DNA of 35,747 nt, taken from NCBI GenBank assembly GCA_016212165.1, contig JACRGY010000047.1:1-35747 (forward strand). Direction: 5' to 3'. Position numbers and translations under genes: made by a program. Under the pieces are notes generated by a model. It saw only the letters and a list, made by a program, of their open reading frames with translations, was not told the origin of the DNA and made no database searches. This document shows positions 1-7,866 of this stretch, piece by piece. The DNA comes from Nitrospirota bacterium. Lineage in GTDB: Bacteria; Nitrospirota; Thermodesulfovibrionia; Thermodesulfovibrionales; UBA1546. The stretch's first letter is position 1, and each line of letters starts with the position of its first letter.

Positions 1-1055
1 TATCCTGTTGCCTTAAATTTTTCAGGGATTATAGTTCCGAGATATGCCTTCTGAATTCCTTCTGTGAGCCCCATGAAAACACCATAAAGGAGAAACAGCC
101 CCCATATATGTTTCTGTTCCGATGCATTTGCAAATCCCCAGTAAATAAAACCAAAGAGTATGAAGCCTGCGAGTATAATTCTTTTTCTTCCGATTCTGTC
201 AGATAAAATCCCGGCAGGCATGGCTGTAAGTGCATAAACAAGATTGAAACATAAATAAATAACCGGTATGAGCGTTTCTTCGATTCCGGTGTTTGTAGCC
301 TTGAGTATCAGAAACACATCACTTGAATTGCCTATTGCAAACAGGGTTGCGATTGCCACAAATGCCTTAAAGTGCCAGTCGAAAGAACGAGGGTCCAAGG
401 GTTCGAGGATTCGAGGGTTCGAGTCTCTATTTCCCGGGACGTTTACTTGACCCCTTGACCCCTTGGCCCCTTGACTCTTTTCTCTAATAAAAAAAACAAT
501 TACCATCACCGCAAGCATTCCGGGTATTATTGAAAGCCAGAAAACAAGACGGTAATTGCCTGTAAAAAAAGAAAGCAGGATGAATGCGACTGCCGGGCCT
601 GCAACAGCGCCGAGAGTGTCCATCCCCCTGTGAAAACCGAATGAACGGCCGAGGTCTTTTATCGGAGTTGATTCAGCAATTATCGCATCTCTTGGAGCGC
701 CTCTTATGCCTTTGCCAAACCTGTCAATAAAACGGAATACAAGCACATGACCCCAGAGAGCAGATAAAGCAATTATCGGCCTGCTCAGTGTTGAGATTCC
801 GTATCCTGCAAGCATGAATATTTTTCTCCTGCCTATCCTGTCGGAAAACCAGCCCGAGAATACTTTCAATAAACTTGCTGTGCTTTCAGCGATACCTTCT
901 ATGAGTCCGATGATTGATTTATTTACTCCAAGGACGGAGCTGAGGAAAATAGGTACGAGCGGGTATATCATCTCAGAGCTGAAGTCCATGAAAAAACTTA
1001 CAAGCCCTGTAAAGAAGACGTTTTTTTCAAGTCCTATGATTTTTTTATCCGGCAT
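1..1055 (-). CDS. MFS transporter, partial (C-terminal end lies beyond the window)
   Basis: Read on the minus strand from ATG at 1055, the frame stays open to the window edge (351 codons). The protein is very hydrophobic. It carries the major-facilitator loop motif twice: GWFSDRIGRRK at about residues 68-78 and GILSDRIGRKR at about 282-292. This is the pattern of two six-helix halves, and RGAPRDAI lies near residue 119. The family exports or imports small solutes by ion coupling; the substrate cannot be told. It is distinctive that residues about 194-224, the cytoplasmic loop between the halves, are encoded by two blocks of 8-bp repeats (391-422 and 448-479) that keep the frame. The gene lies about 320 bases downstream of the efflux operon on the same strand and probably has its own promoter. 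No clear ribosome binding site is seen, so the start is likely but not certain. Confidence 0.85.
   Translation of the reverse strand, partial: MPDKKIIGLEKNVFFTGLVSFFMDFSSEMIYPLVPIFLSSVLGVNKSIIGLIEGIAESTASLLKVFSGWFSDRIGRRKIFMLAGYGISTLSRPIIALSALWGHVLVFRFIDRFGKGIRGAPRDAIIAESTPIKDLGRSFGFHRGMDTLGAVAGPAVAFILLSFFTGNYRLVFWLSIIPGMLAVMVIVFFIREKSQGAKGSRGQVNVPGNRDSNPRILEPLDPRSFDWHFKAFVAIATLFAIGNSSDVFLILKATNTGIEETLIPVIYLCFNLVYALTAMPAGILSDRIGRKRIILAGFILFGFIYWGFANASEQKHIWGLFLLYGVFMGLTEGIQKAYLGTIIPEKFKATG
391..479. repeat. Two opposed 8-bp tandem arrays inside the MFS gene
   Basis: On the plus strand, 391-422 holds four units of the GGGTTCGA type (GGGTCCAA, GGGTTCGA, GGATTCGA, GGGTTCGA). After a spacer, 448-479 holds four units of the TTGACCCC type. 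The two arms run in opposite senses and could form an imperfect hairpin. The same TCGAACCC unit forms a clean array at 35315-35360, between genes. Inside this gene it is translated in frame as a polar linker. Confidence 0.85.
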
Positions 1056-1374
1056 CTGATTCTAAGACAGAGGAACCATCTCTCTTGTCCTCTCCAGTAT
1101 TTTTCTGCAATCTCTTCCACTTATTTTCACATGGTGAATATATCAATTCTAACAGAATAGGATTTTTTGTGAGTTCACTTTCCCTTGGGCCATGAGATTC
1201 TTTTCTCAGAAAAGAGAGAAAAAGAGTTACCAAAGAGGGCTTGCTATTCAAACAGTCCATCTATATTTTAACAACCAGAACTGCCGCCTCAGCATGACCG
1301 ATTACCCCACCAACAACAAAGATATTCTTTTCATTCTACTACCCCCTTTTTTTATTATAGGTTGTCATCATTTA
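1056..1374. other. Intergenic region, no supported gene
   Basis: This 319-base stretch lies between the end of the efflux operon and the start of the MFS gene. I see no convincing gene. A short near-palindrome with arms CTTTTCT and AGAAAAG lies near 1200. Minus-strand codons at about 1256-1324 could spell the tail of some lost protein, but nothing around it supports a gene. Confidence 0.5.
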
Positions 1375-2592
1375 TTATTCAGCTTTCAACGCCTCTATAG
1401 GGTCGAGCCTTGCCGCTTTTGCCGCTGGGTATACGCCGAATATCAGCCCTATCACGGCAGAGAATAAAAAAGCGATCATGATTGAAGGCAATGAAAGGCG
1501 CAAAGACCATTTTGTGAAATAGGATGCGCTGACGGACAGTACCATGCCGAGCACAATCCCGACGATTCCGCCGAAGAGACTCAGGGTCAGTGATTCTACG
1601 ATAAACTGGAGCAGGAGGTCTCTTTTCAGAGCTCCGACTGCCCGTCTCAACCCGATCTCCAGCGTCCTCTCTTTGATGGATATAAGCATTATCGCAAGAA
1701 TGCCGACACCGCCGACAAGGAGGGATATTCCCGCAACAGTGCTCAGGAGGTTTGTAAATGTCTGCGTTGTTTCTCTCTCACTCTTTAATATCTCTGTTTG
1801 GCTCTGGATCGTAAAATCGTCAGGTTTGTTCTTCAGCCTGTGCTTCTCTCTCAGTATGTCTTTTATCTCTGAGGCGGCCTTCTCTATATAACCCGAACTC
1901 TTTGCCTGGACATAGATATTGTTGATGTATGTAAGATTGAACAGGCGCCTGAGCGCGGTATTCACCGGTATGTATATCACATCATCCTGATCGACTCCGA
2001 CAAGGTCTGTGCCTTTCTTGCCGAGAACGCCGATAACCTCAAAAGAAACCTTTCCGATGCGGACACTTTCACCGACAGGACTTCTATTCTCAAAAAGATT
2101 TTTTGCTACTGTTTCGCCGATTACTGCAACTCTCTGTGAGGTTTTGTCTTCGTCCTCAGTGAAGAATCGCCCGTTGCTGATGCTGAGGTCCCTTACCGGT
2201 ATGATTGTCTCTGTTGTGCCGATAATGCTCGTTGTAGTATTTACCGCCTCGTATTTGACGAGCATCTTTTTCCCCTGTGCAGGGGCGGCTGCCTTAATGT
2301 TCTGTGCCTCCTCTGTTATCGCCTTGACATCTCTCATTGTGAGTGTAGAAACATTCCCGGTTTGGCGCTGCCTGCCTGCGATTGTCTTCACCTGCCCTGC
2401 GGTCACCAGGACAAGGTCTGTCCCCATCGCGCGTATTTTTGAGAGTACCTGCTGCTGGGCGCCATCACCAAGGGCCACCATAACGATTACGGAGCAAACT
2501 CCCACAACTATACCGGTCATTGCGAGGGCTGTCCTCAGCTTATGGCTGAAGAGCGCCTTTAGGGCTATGCGTGTGCCTTTGATTAGTTTCAT
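1375..2592 (-). CDS. ABC transporter permease, MacB/FtsX type (second permease)
   Basis: The 405-residue protein has an N-terminal membrane helix at about residues 18-40, a large extracytoplasmic MacB-type core domain (about 45-260) and an FtsX domain with three helices at the C-terminus. The C-terminal part includes the coupling-helix-like stretch ERTLEIGLRRAVGA. It is the last gene of the sigma/anti-sigma/efflux operon. Together with the permease just upstream it would form a heterodimer driven by the separate ATPase, unlike classical MacB, where ATPase and permease are fused. I chose the ATG at 2592 because the 25 codons upstream of it in frame are encoded by a repeat hairpin and do not look like protein. 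Likely role: ATP-driven transfer of a periplasmic substrate to an outer-membrane channel; the substrate is unknown. Confidence 0.88.
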   Translation of the reverse strand: MKLIKGTRIALKALFSHKLRTALAMTGIVVGVCSVIVMVALGDGAQQQVLSKIRAMGTDLVLVTAGQVKTIAGRQRQTGNVSTLTMRDVKAITEEAQNIKAAAPAQGKKMLVKYEAVNTTTSIIGTTETIIPVRDLSISNGRFFTEDEDKTSQRVAVIGETVAKNLFENRSPVGESVRIGKVSFEVIGVLGKKGTDLVGVDQDDVIYIPVNTALRRLFNLTYINNIYVQAKSSGYIEKAASEIKDILREKHRLKNKPDDFTIQSQTEILKSERETTQTFTNLLSTVAGISLLVGGVGILAIMLISIKERTLEIGLRRAVGALKRDLLLQFIVESLTLSLFGGIVGIVLGMVLSVSASYFTKWSLRLSLPSIMIAFLFSAVIGLIFGVYPAAKAARLDPIEALKAE

Positions 2593-2605
2593 TCGTTTTG
2601 AATGC

Positions 2606-2684
2606 CTACGTAGGGGCGAACCTGTGTGTTCGCCCCTATTCCATTTATAAAAGACAGGGGCAGACACATAGGTCTGTCCCTACG
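2606..2684. repeat. Inverted pair of hairpins, REPIN-like
   Basis: Two related hairpins fill the gap between the permease genes. The first has perfect 11-bp arms, TAGGGGCGAAC at 2611-2621 and GTTCGCCCCTA at 2628-2638, around a 6-base loop. The second has 10-bp arms at 2656-2665 and 2672-2681 with one G/T wobble, also around a 6-base loop. They face each other, with CTACG before the first and ACG after the second. This matches the layout of paired REP elements. Transcribed as part of the operon, they could also affect mRNA stability or the ratio of the two permeases. Confidence 0.85.
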
Positions 2685-2685
2685 T

Positions 2686-3897
2686 TTATCCCCTTATCGC
2701 ATCAACAGGATCCAAAGCAGCAGCCCGTTTAGCCGGTTGAATGCCTGCAATGATGCCGACAACTGTCGAAAAGACGATGGCGAGAGCAAAAGGCTCCCAC
2801 GAAAGCACTACCGGCATTTTCTTGATTGCAGCCAGCCCCTGGGAAATGACGATGCCCAGAACAGTGCCGACAATCCCTCCGCCGATGGTCACGAATAGCG
2901 CCTCTCCAAGGAACTGCTTCTTTATGTCCCCCGCAGTGGCCCCGAAGGCCCGTCTGATGCCTATTTCCTTTTTCCGTTCATTGACCGAAATAAACATGAT
3001 ATTTGCTATGACAATTCCGCCGACTGCAAGCGAAATCAAGGACAACAATGCAAGAAATGTCCCCAACGTCTTTGACACCCCTTTGGCCATATTTGCCATG
3101 GACATTGTGTTCGTCACCCTGAAATCATCCTCCTGTGGCGGGGTAATATGGTGGCGCTCCTTAAGAAGCGAGGTCACTGTCTTTGAGACCTCATCAAGTC
3201 TTGACGCATCGTCAATATACATCCTGATCATTCCAACGTAGGTGACGTTGTATAGTCTCTTCATTGCTGTTGTAAGAGGCACCATTACCCTTCTGTCCAT
3301 GTCCATGCCCATAGGGCTTGTGCCCCGCCTGCTCAAGACGCCAATGACCTTGAAATTAGTGTTGTTCACCCTGATCGTTTCGCCTACCGGGTCCTGGTCC
3401 CCGAATAACTCACTCACTACTGTCTGCCCGAGCATGCAGTTCTTGCTCATCGAGGCGTTGTCTTCGTCGCTTATGAAATCACCCTTTTCAGCATACCACT
3501 GCCAGGCGTCTGCAAATTCAGGCGTCACGCCGACTACAAGCGAAGTAGCATTCTTGCTGCCGTAGATTATTGTTTGTTCCAGATTCATCGTATTGGTAGA
3601 CAAGGCCCTTATTCCCTTTACGGATTCCCTGATGGCATTAGCGTCATCGAGGGTCAGGGTGGTCACTTTTTCGTCCGGAGGCCCGAACATCTTCCCTCCG
3701 CCTGCAGAGACCATGACGGCATTGGGGCCGAAACTCTGTATGCTCTTAGTGATCTTCTTCTGCATACCCTTACTTACGGAGACGATGACAGTCAAGGTGG
3801 CGATGCCTATGATTATGCCGAGCATCATGAGAAACGTGCGCATCCTGTATTTGGAAAGTCCCTTCAGAGAAAGACTTATGACTTTTGAAAGAAGCAT
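2686..3897 (-). CDS. ABC transporter permease, MacB/FtsX type (first permease)
   Basis: The protein has 403 residues. It has an N-terminal helix (about residues 20-42), a MacB-type periplasmic core domain (about 45-250) and a C-terminal FtsX domain with three helices; NERKKEIGIRRAFGA marks the ATPase-coupling region. The start ATG overlaps the stop of the ATPase gene by one base (TAATG), so the two are translationally coupled. It is similar in layout to the next permease but clearly diverged from it, which suggests an old duplication and an obligate heterodimer. Expected partners are the ATPase at 3897-4577 and the MacA-like adaptor at 4594-5673. This makes a tripartite efflux or lipoprotein/peptide export system in the inner membrane. 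Confidence 0.9.
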   Translation of the reverse strand: MLLSKVISLSLKGLSKYRMRTFLMMLGIIIGIATLTVIVSVSKGMQKKITKSIQSFGPNAVMVSAGGGKMFGPPDEKVTTLTLDDANAIRESVKGIRALSTNTMNLEQTIIYGSKNATSLVVGVTPEFADAWQWYAEKGDFISDEDNASMSKNCMLGQTVVSELFGDQDPVGETIRVNNTNFKVIGVLSRRGTSPMGMDMDRRVMVPLTTAMKRLYNVTYVGMIRMYIDDASRLDEVSKTVTSLLKERHHITPPQEDDFRVTNTMSMANMAKGVSKTLGTFLALLSLISLAVGGIVIANIMFISVNERKKEIGIRRAFGATAGDIKKQFLGEALFVTIGGGIVGTVLGIVISQGLAAIKKMPVVLSWEPFALAIVFSTVVGIIAGIQPAKRAAALDPVDAIRG

Positions 3898-4577
3898 TAT
3901 TCCGCCCTCCTTTCGTCGCTTACTATCTTCCCGTCTTTCATTTTTATTATCCTCTTTGCCGCTTCTGCAACATCCTGCTCGTGGGTGACGAGTACGACTG
4001 TCCTGCCCTCCTGGTTCAACTTTTTGAAGATGTTCATGACCTCGTGGCTTGACACGCTGTCAAGGTTCCCTGTCGGCTCATCTGCGAGGATAAGGGCCGG
4101 ATCATTCACCAGCGCTCTTGCAATTGCTACTCTCTGCTGCTGACCGCCTGAGAGTTCGGACGGAATATGGTTTATTCTGTCTCCCAGGCCTACGGCCTCA
4201 AGTGCAGCTTTAGCCTTTGCTTTCAAGTCAAGATCTTCGGGTGAATAGATTAAAGGCAGCTCCACGTTCTCAAGCGCGGTCGTCTTTGGCAGGAGATTAA
4301 AAGATTGGAAGACAAAACCTATCTTCTTGTTCCGGGTGCGGGAAAGCTGGTCGTCATCCATGTTAACTACTTCTGTCCCGTCGAGAAAGTAGTGTCCGCT
4401 GCTTGGCCTGTCGAGGCAGCCGATGAGATTCATGAGCGTGGATTTTCCCATGCCGGATGGCGCCATGATCGCCACGAATTCTCCCTTTTTGATCTCAAGG
4501 TTTATGCCCTCAAGCACCTTTACCTCAAGATTTCCATTTTTCCTGTATGTTTTTGTGATCTCTTTCAGCTCTATCAT
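3897..4577 (-). CDS. ABC transporter ATP-binding protein, MacB/LolD type
   Basis: This 226-residue stand-alone nucleotide-binding domain has all the core motifs. Walker A is APSGMGKST at residues 39-47 (Ala replaces the usual first Gly), the Q-loop is Gln91, the signature LSGGQQ is at 142-147, Walker B ends in ADE at 165-167, and the switch His is 199. The sequence DEPTGNLDS after Walker B is typical of the LolD/MacB/FtsE branch. It would power the two permeases encoded next, hydrolysing ATP in the cytoplasm to drive conformational change in their periplasmic domains. The adaptor gene upstream ends 16 bases before this start. Assignment to the branch is confident; the transported substrate is not known. 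Confidence 0.94.
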   Translation of the reverse strand: MIELKEITKTYRKNGNLEVKVLEGINLEIKKGEFVAIMAPSGMGKSTLMNLIGCLDRPSSGHYFLDGTEVVNMDDDQLSRTRNKKIGFVFQSFNLLPKTTALENVELPLIYSPEDLDLKAKAKAALEAVGLGDRINHIPSELSGGQQQRVAIARALVNDPALILADEPTGNLDSVSSHEVMNIFKKLNQEGRTVVLVTHEQDVAEAAKRIIKMKDGKIVSDERRAE

Positions 4578-4593
4578 TTGTAAGCCTCCTTTA

Positions 4594-5673
4594 TCAAAAG
4601 CCCTCTTTCTTTTTTACTGTTTCGCCTGTTACGACCATATCCCCTTCTTTTACCCCTTCGATGACTTCTGTATAAGCGCTGTCTTTCCATCCCGTCCTGA
4701 TGGCTCTTTGAACAGGCCTATTATTCTCAAGCACTATAACGACTTTCTTGCCGCTCTCTCTCTTTATCGCTTTATTGGGGACTGCGAGAACATTATTGCG
4801 TTTATTCAAAAGTATCGTCGCATTCACCGTCATGTCCGGCTTCAATTTGCCTTCGGGGTTCTCAATGGTGATGATGGTGATATAGTAGACTACATTGTCC
4901 TGGATTGTTGCCTTGGGATATATAGCGCTCACCTTCCCATTGAAGTCCTTCTCAGGGAATGAGTCAACTGTAAACGTGGCCTCAAGCCCCGGTTTTATCT
5001 TCCCTATATCTGTTTCATCCACATATGCGTAAACTTCGAGTCTGTTCAAATCAACGATGGTTACAAAGGTGGGGACATTTAAGGATGACGCAGAGACCGT
5101 CTCGCCCTGCTGAGTGGTCACTGACGCGATCACTCCCGAAATAGGCGCATAAATGTTGGCATAGGTCATCTGAGTTTCATTAAATCTGATTGTTTCCCTG
5201 AGTTGGTTTACCTGCGCCTGTGCCGTCTTCAAGTCCCTTTCCGCAACATCCAGCTTGTCTCTTGAAATCAACTCTTCCGCGTAGAGGCTCTCTGTCCTCT
5301 TTATTGTCTTTTGTGCAAGGTCAAGGTTCGCCTCAGAGGTCTTCAGATTCATCTTCGCTTCATCAACCTTTGCCTGCAAATCCACCTGCTCAAGACGGGC
5401 GATCAACTGCCCTTTTTTCACTACATCTCCGATGTTGGCATAAAGCCTTTCGACCCTGCCAGAGATCCTGGCTCCGACTTTCACTTCGGCGCCGATCTTT
5501 GCCCTTATGACGCCGGTTGCCTGAACGAATGCCGCGATATCCCGACGCTTCACCGTCTCGGTCTGAAAGGCCGGTTTCTTGTTGTCTTTGTGGTAAAGCA
5601 TCCAATATGCCGCCAATGAGGCCGTGATAATAAGTACGGCGATAATCGCAAAAATCCATCTCTTTTTCTTCAT
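4594..5673 (-). CDS. MacA-like periplasmic adaptor (HlyD/RND membrane-fusion family)
   Basis: The protein has 359 residues counted from ATG at 5673. A 22-residue membrane anchor follows a KKKRW start. Then come a split lipoyl/barrel-sandwich domain, an alpha-helical hairpin rich in heptads (about residues 85-160) and beta-barrel and membrane-proximal domains. Such adaptors bridge an inner-membrane transporter and an outer-membrane channel. I chose 5673 rather than the in-frame ATG at 5703 because AGGA lies a suitable distance upstream and the upstream gene stops at 5676. The next genes are the ATPase and permeases, so the four genes form a MacAB-type pump. No outer-membrane TolC-like gene is present in the window; one must be supplied from elsewhere. 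Confidence 0.92.
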   Translation of the reverse strand: MKKKRWIFAIIAVLIITASLAAYWMLYHKDNKKPAFQTETVKRRDIAAFVQATGVIRAKIGAEVKVGARISGRVERLYANIGDVVKKGQLIARLEQVDLQAKVDEAKMNLKTSEANLDLAQKTIKRTESLYAEELISRDKLDVAERDLKTAQAQVNQLRETIRFNETQMTYANIYAPISGVIASVTTQQGETVSASSLNVPTFVTIVDLNRLEVYAYVDETDIGKIKPGLEATFTVDSFPEKDFNGKVSAIYPKATIQDNVVYYITIITIENPEGKLKPDMTVNATILLNKRNNVLAVPNKAIKRESGKKVVIVLENNRPVQRAIRTGWKDSAYTEVIEGVKEGDMVVTGETVKKKEGF

Positions 5674-5675
5674 TA

Positions 5676-6164
5676 TTATTCCTGCTCTATTGGCGGTGGA
5701 CATCCCGGTTGCTTTCCTTGTGTCATCGCATTTTCTATTAAATCGAGAAACTTCTTCTGTTGTGCTTTATCGAGGAGAGACTTTTCCTCAAGGATATGAA
5801 CGGCTATCTTTCTTTGCATCTCTCCCTGCATTACGTTGATTTCGGAGATAACGATATCTATGGCATTTACATCCGGATTATCCCCGCTCATGAGCCTGAT
5901 GAGCTCTTTTCTTTTCTGTGTTATCTCATTTCTCATATGGTCTATTTCCGCGCGAAAAGGTATGGCCCTTGATTTCATGTCCTTCAGTTGTTCGGGCCTC
6001 AAAGAGAGCTCCTCAAAAAGGAACCTGCCTTTTTCCATTTTTTTGCCGAAGGGGGATATCCAGTATCCGGATTGCTTGTAATAGAGATAGCCCGCAGTGC
6101 CGATGACGGATATATTTAATGCAAGAGAGACAATGAGGATGAACTTTAGGATGCTACTTCTCAT
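5676..6164 (-). CDS. Spy/ZraP-like periplasmic stress or metal-binding protein
   Basis: The 162-residue protein begins with a membrane segment (about residues 8-28) that is either a signal anchor or an uncleaved signal. A largely helical, charged region follows, with the LRPEQ...MKSRAIPFRAEIDHMR pattern seen in the heavy-metal-resistance/Spy-CpxP group. It ends in a short CPPP tail. Proteins of this group are periplasmic chaperones or metal sensors, often part of envelope-stress or zinc/copper responses. The gene overlaps the anti-sigma gene by 11 bases and precedes the efflux adaptor. I infer that it senses the stress or binds the substrate for the pump. Family assignment rests on general helical pattern and context, so it is moderate. 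Confidence 0.7.
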   Translation of the reverse strand: MRSSILKFILIVSLALNISVIGTAGYLYYKQSGYWISPFGKKMEKGRFLFEELSLRPEQLKDMKSRAIPFRAEIDHMRNEITQKRKELIRLMSGDNPDVNAIDIVISEINVMQGEMQRKIAVHILEEKSLLDKAQQKKFLDLIENAMTQGKQPGCPPPIEQE

Positions 6165-6606
6165 GTCTCACCTCCGTCATAGCGAGATAGACACCGCCCA
6201 GGGAATCCGGCGGCGCCGGATCAAAGATATCAAGTGAAAGAGAGGATGTTACTGATGATAACTTTTCAGGCATGAGGTTGCCGGCGAGGAAACCGCCTGA
6301 AATTATTCCCGAGAATATTATCACGAGCAGAACAATGACCTCTGCAAACCTTGTAAGCAGGGGAGTCAACGAAAAGCCTCCTGTCTTTTCAGAGGCGATA
6401 TTCGCCATGACCCGCGTTGAGAAGGCGTATGGGGCATTGAACTGTTTCGCATAAGAAAAGAGATTGTGCTGATTTCTTGCTTCTTCGACTGCTATGCTGC
6501 AAGTGCGGCATGATTTTATATGAGCTTCAAAGGCCTCTCTGTCTTTTGCCTTCAGTTCACTGTCAATGTAAGGTGAAATAAGCTTATGTGTTTTCGAACA
6601 GTTCAT
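6154..6606 (-). CDS. Anti-sigma factor with zinc-binding (ZAS/zf-HC2) domain
   Basis: The 150-residue protein has an N-terminal zinc-anti-sigma motif, His29-x3-Cys33-x2-Cys36, with Cys3 also available. A linker and one membrane helix (about residues 85-110) follow, and then a short periplasmic tail. This is the standard layout of an inner-membrane anti-sigma factor that holds an ECF sigma factor inactive until a signal arrives. The gene starts 32 bases after the sigma gene ends and overlaps the Spy-like gene. Release could follow regulated proteolysis or metal/redox change at the zinc site; the sequence does not say which. Confidence 0.88.
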   Translation of the reverse strand: MNCSKTHKLISPYIDSELKAKDREAFEAHIKSCRTCSIAVEEARNQHNLFSYAKQFNAPYAFSTRVMANIASEKTGGFSLTPLLTRFAEVIVLLVIIFSGIISGGFLAGNLMPEKLSSVTSSLSLDIFDPAPPDSLGGVYLAMTEVRHEK

Positions 6607-6638
6607 TTGTGCCTCCTGTTTATTTAAACGGACGAGTT

Positions 6639-7208
6639 TTATTTTTGTTCCCTAAAATCTTTCAGCAATATCTTTAATTCGTCCCTTGCCCTCGAAATCC
6701 TTGATTTAACAGTTCCGGTTGATATATCAAGGGTATCCGCTATCTCTTCGTAGGAAAGGCCCTCCATCTCCTTCAGGACTATCACTGCCCTGAGTTTAGG
6801 CGATAACTTCCTCAGGGCTTCCTGTAAGGCATTTTGGATCTGTTTCGATTCATAGTTCTTTTCAGGAGAGGGCGAGTCAGAGGGATATTCAATAACTACT
6901 TCCTCGCCCGTATCAGAGCGCCTGAACAGGGATTCAAGCAAGGGTTTTCTCTTATAGTCAATACAGGTATTTACCGCTATACGGTATAGCCATGTATAGA
7001 GAGATGCGTTCGGCTTGAAATCATTAAGGCCCCGATACGCTTTAAGAAAGGTATCTTGTGCTGCGTCTTCAGCATCATGCTTATTGCCGAGCATGTAAAG
7101 ACAGAGGTTGTATATCCTGTCCTGATAATTGAGGATGATTGATTCAAATGCGGATTTGTCACCGTTTTTGAAGATGCTTAAAAGGGTAAGGTCGTCATTA
7201 TTGTTCAT
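6639..7208 (-). CDS. RNA polymerase ECF sigma factor (RpoE-like)
   Basis: This 189-residue sigma-70 family protein contains only regions 2 and 4. Region 2 (about residues 20-95) includes LYTWLYRIAVNTCID, which matches the promoter-melting and -10 recognition segment. Region 4 (about 135-185) has the helix-turn-helix GLSYEEIADTLDISTGTVKS. It heads an operon with its own anti-sigma factor, a Spy-like protein and an efflux pump, so it most likely activates this operon in response to envelope or metal stress. AAAGG lies upstream of the ATG at 7208. Autoregulation is likely, but I could not settle on a promoter. Confidence 0.93.
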   Translation of the reverse strand: MNNNDDLTLLSIFKNGDKSAFESIILNYQDRIYNLCLYMLGNKHDAEDAAQDTFLKAYRGLNDFKPNASLYTWLYRIAVNTCIDYKRKPLLESLFRRSDTGEEVVIEYPSDSPSPEKNYESKQIQNALQEALRKLSPKLRAVIVLKEMEGLSYEEIADTLDISTGTVKSRISRARDELKILLKDFREQK

Positions 7209-7319
7209 ACACTCGACCCTTTACTGCCTGACAGATAGAGTATTGGTATCTGCGTTTCTTTAATTCCTGTATCTCTTGCCTTAAGCATGGCGTTTCTTTC
7301 CAGGCCGGCAATCTTTTTA

Positions 7320-7363
7320 TCAGCCACGAATAAAGGTTATCACTTTTTCAAAACTTTTTCGTC
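7320..7363. repeat. 3'-end repeat, copy A (end of the OsmC-like gene)
   Basis: This 44-bp stretch matches 8845-8888 with about four mismatches. Read on the minus strand it covers the last codons of the OsmC-like protein (ending KVLKK), its stop codon and about 20 bases beyond. Copy B does the same for the antiporter (ending KVLEK). Two unrelated genes sharing a terminal sequence points to a short duplication or gene-conversion event. Confidence 0.8.
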
Positions 7364-7846
7364 CTTCTTTGAAGCGTTATCTTCTTCAAGGACATATTTC
7401 ACCCTCATATCAATATCTTTTCGCAACGAGTTATATACGGAGCAATACTTTTCCTGTGAAAGGGCAATGGCACGGTCAATTTTTTTAGAGTCGAGATTTT
7501 TTCCTGCTATGCGAATCACCAGGTCGACATTTTTGAAATACTGCGGTGGTGTTGCATTCCTTTCACCAATGATGTCCACTTTAAAATGCGATAATTCTGA
7601 TTTCATTTTTTTCAGGAACATTACCATATCAATACCCATGCATCCTGCAAGACTCAACAGCAAGGAGTCAGTGGGCTTGCATCCCCACTGCACCTGCGCG
7701 TCGAATTCTATTTCGTATCCTTCCTGTGTCCTGCCTGTAAATATCAGTTCCTTGTCCCATGCCAGGGTAGCCTTTACTAAAGGGTTGATTTTTTCTTTGT
7801 ATCCCTTTAAAGATTCTTCAAATGATCCTTGTGGCTGCTTGTTCAC
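7340..7846 (-). CDS. OsmC/Ohr family protein
   Basis: The 168-residue protein has the OsmC fold pattern, including GRTQEGYEIEFD and a helix beginning LAGCMGIDM. It has both family cysteines, Cys69 and Cys135 (in EKYCSVYNS). OsmC/Ohr proteins reduce organic or fatty-acid peroxides with these cysteines in the cytoplasm. The more distant YhfA-like group, often found beside sulphur-relay genes, may have other roles. It starts at GTG 7846, with AAGGAGG about 10 bases upstream. The gene follows the NifX-like and DUF134 genes and a DsrE-like remnant on the same strand, so it may share their promoter. Its 3' end is encoded by a repeat shared with the antiporter gene. Confidence 0.88.
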   Translation of the reverse strand: MNKQPQGSFEESLKGYKEKINPLVKATLAWDKELIFTGRTQEGYEIEFDAQVQWGCKPTDSLLLSLAGCMGIDMVMFLKKMKSELSHFKVDIIGERNATPPQYFKNVDLVIRIAGKNLDSKKIDRAIALSQEKYCSVYNSLRKDIDMRVKYVLEEDNASKKDEKVLKK

Positions 7847-7866
7847 TTAATACAACCTCCTTGCGA

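Noticed and set aside
1045-1260. A 71-codon minus-strand frame ending inside the MFS start
   Set aside because: It shows no recognisable domain, overlaps the start of a clear gene and has low-complexity composition; probably chance.
1256-1355. Minus-strand text that could spell a protein tail (IFVVGGVIGHAEAAVLVVKI), preceded by GGGGG and an ATG in another frame
   Set aside because: The ATG frame stops after ten codons, and the other frame has no start. It may be a gene scrap, but nothing supports it.
7231-7267. Possible ECF-type autoregulatory promoter for the sigma factor (GGAATTAAAG with TCTAT downstream; CAGATA/TATCTG inverted repeat)
   Set aside because: The -35-like box is imperfect and no -10 candidate has a proper spacing, so I could not define it.
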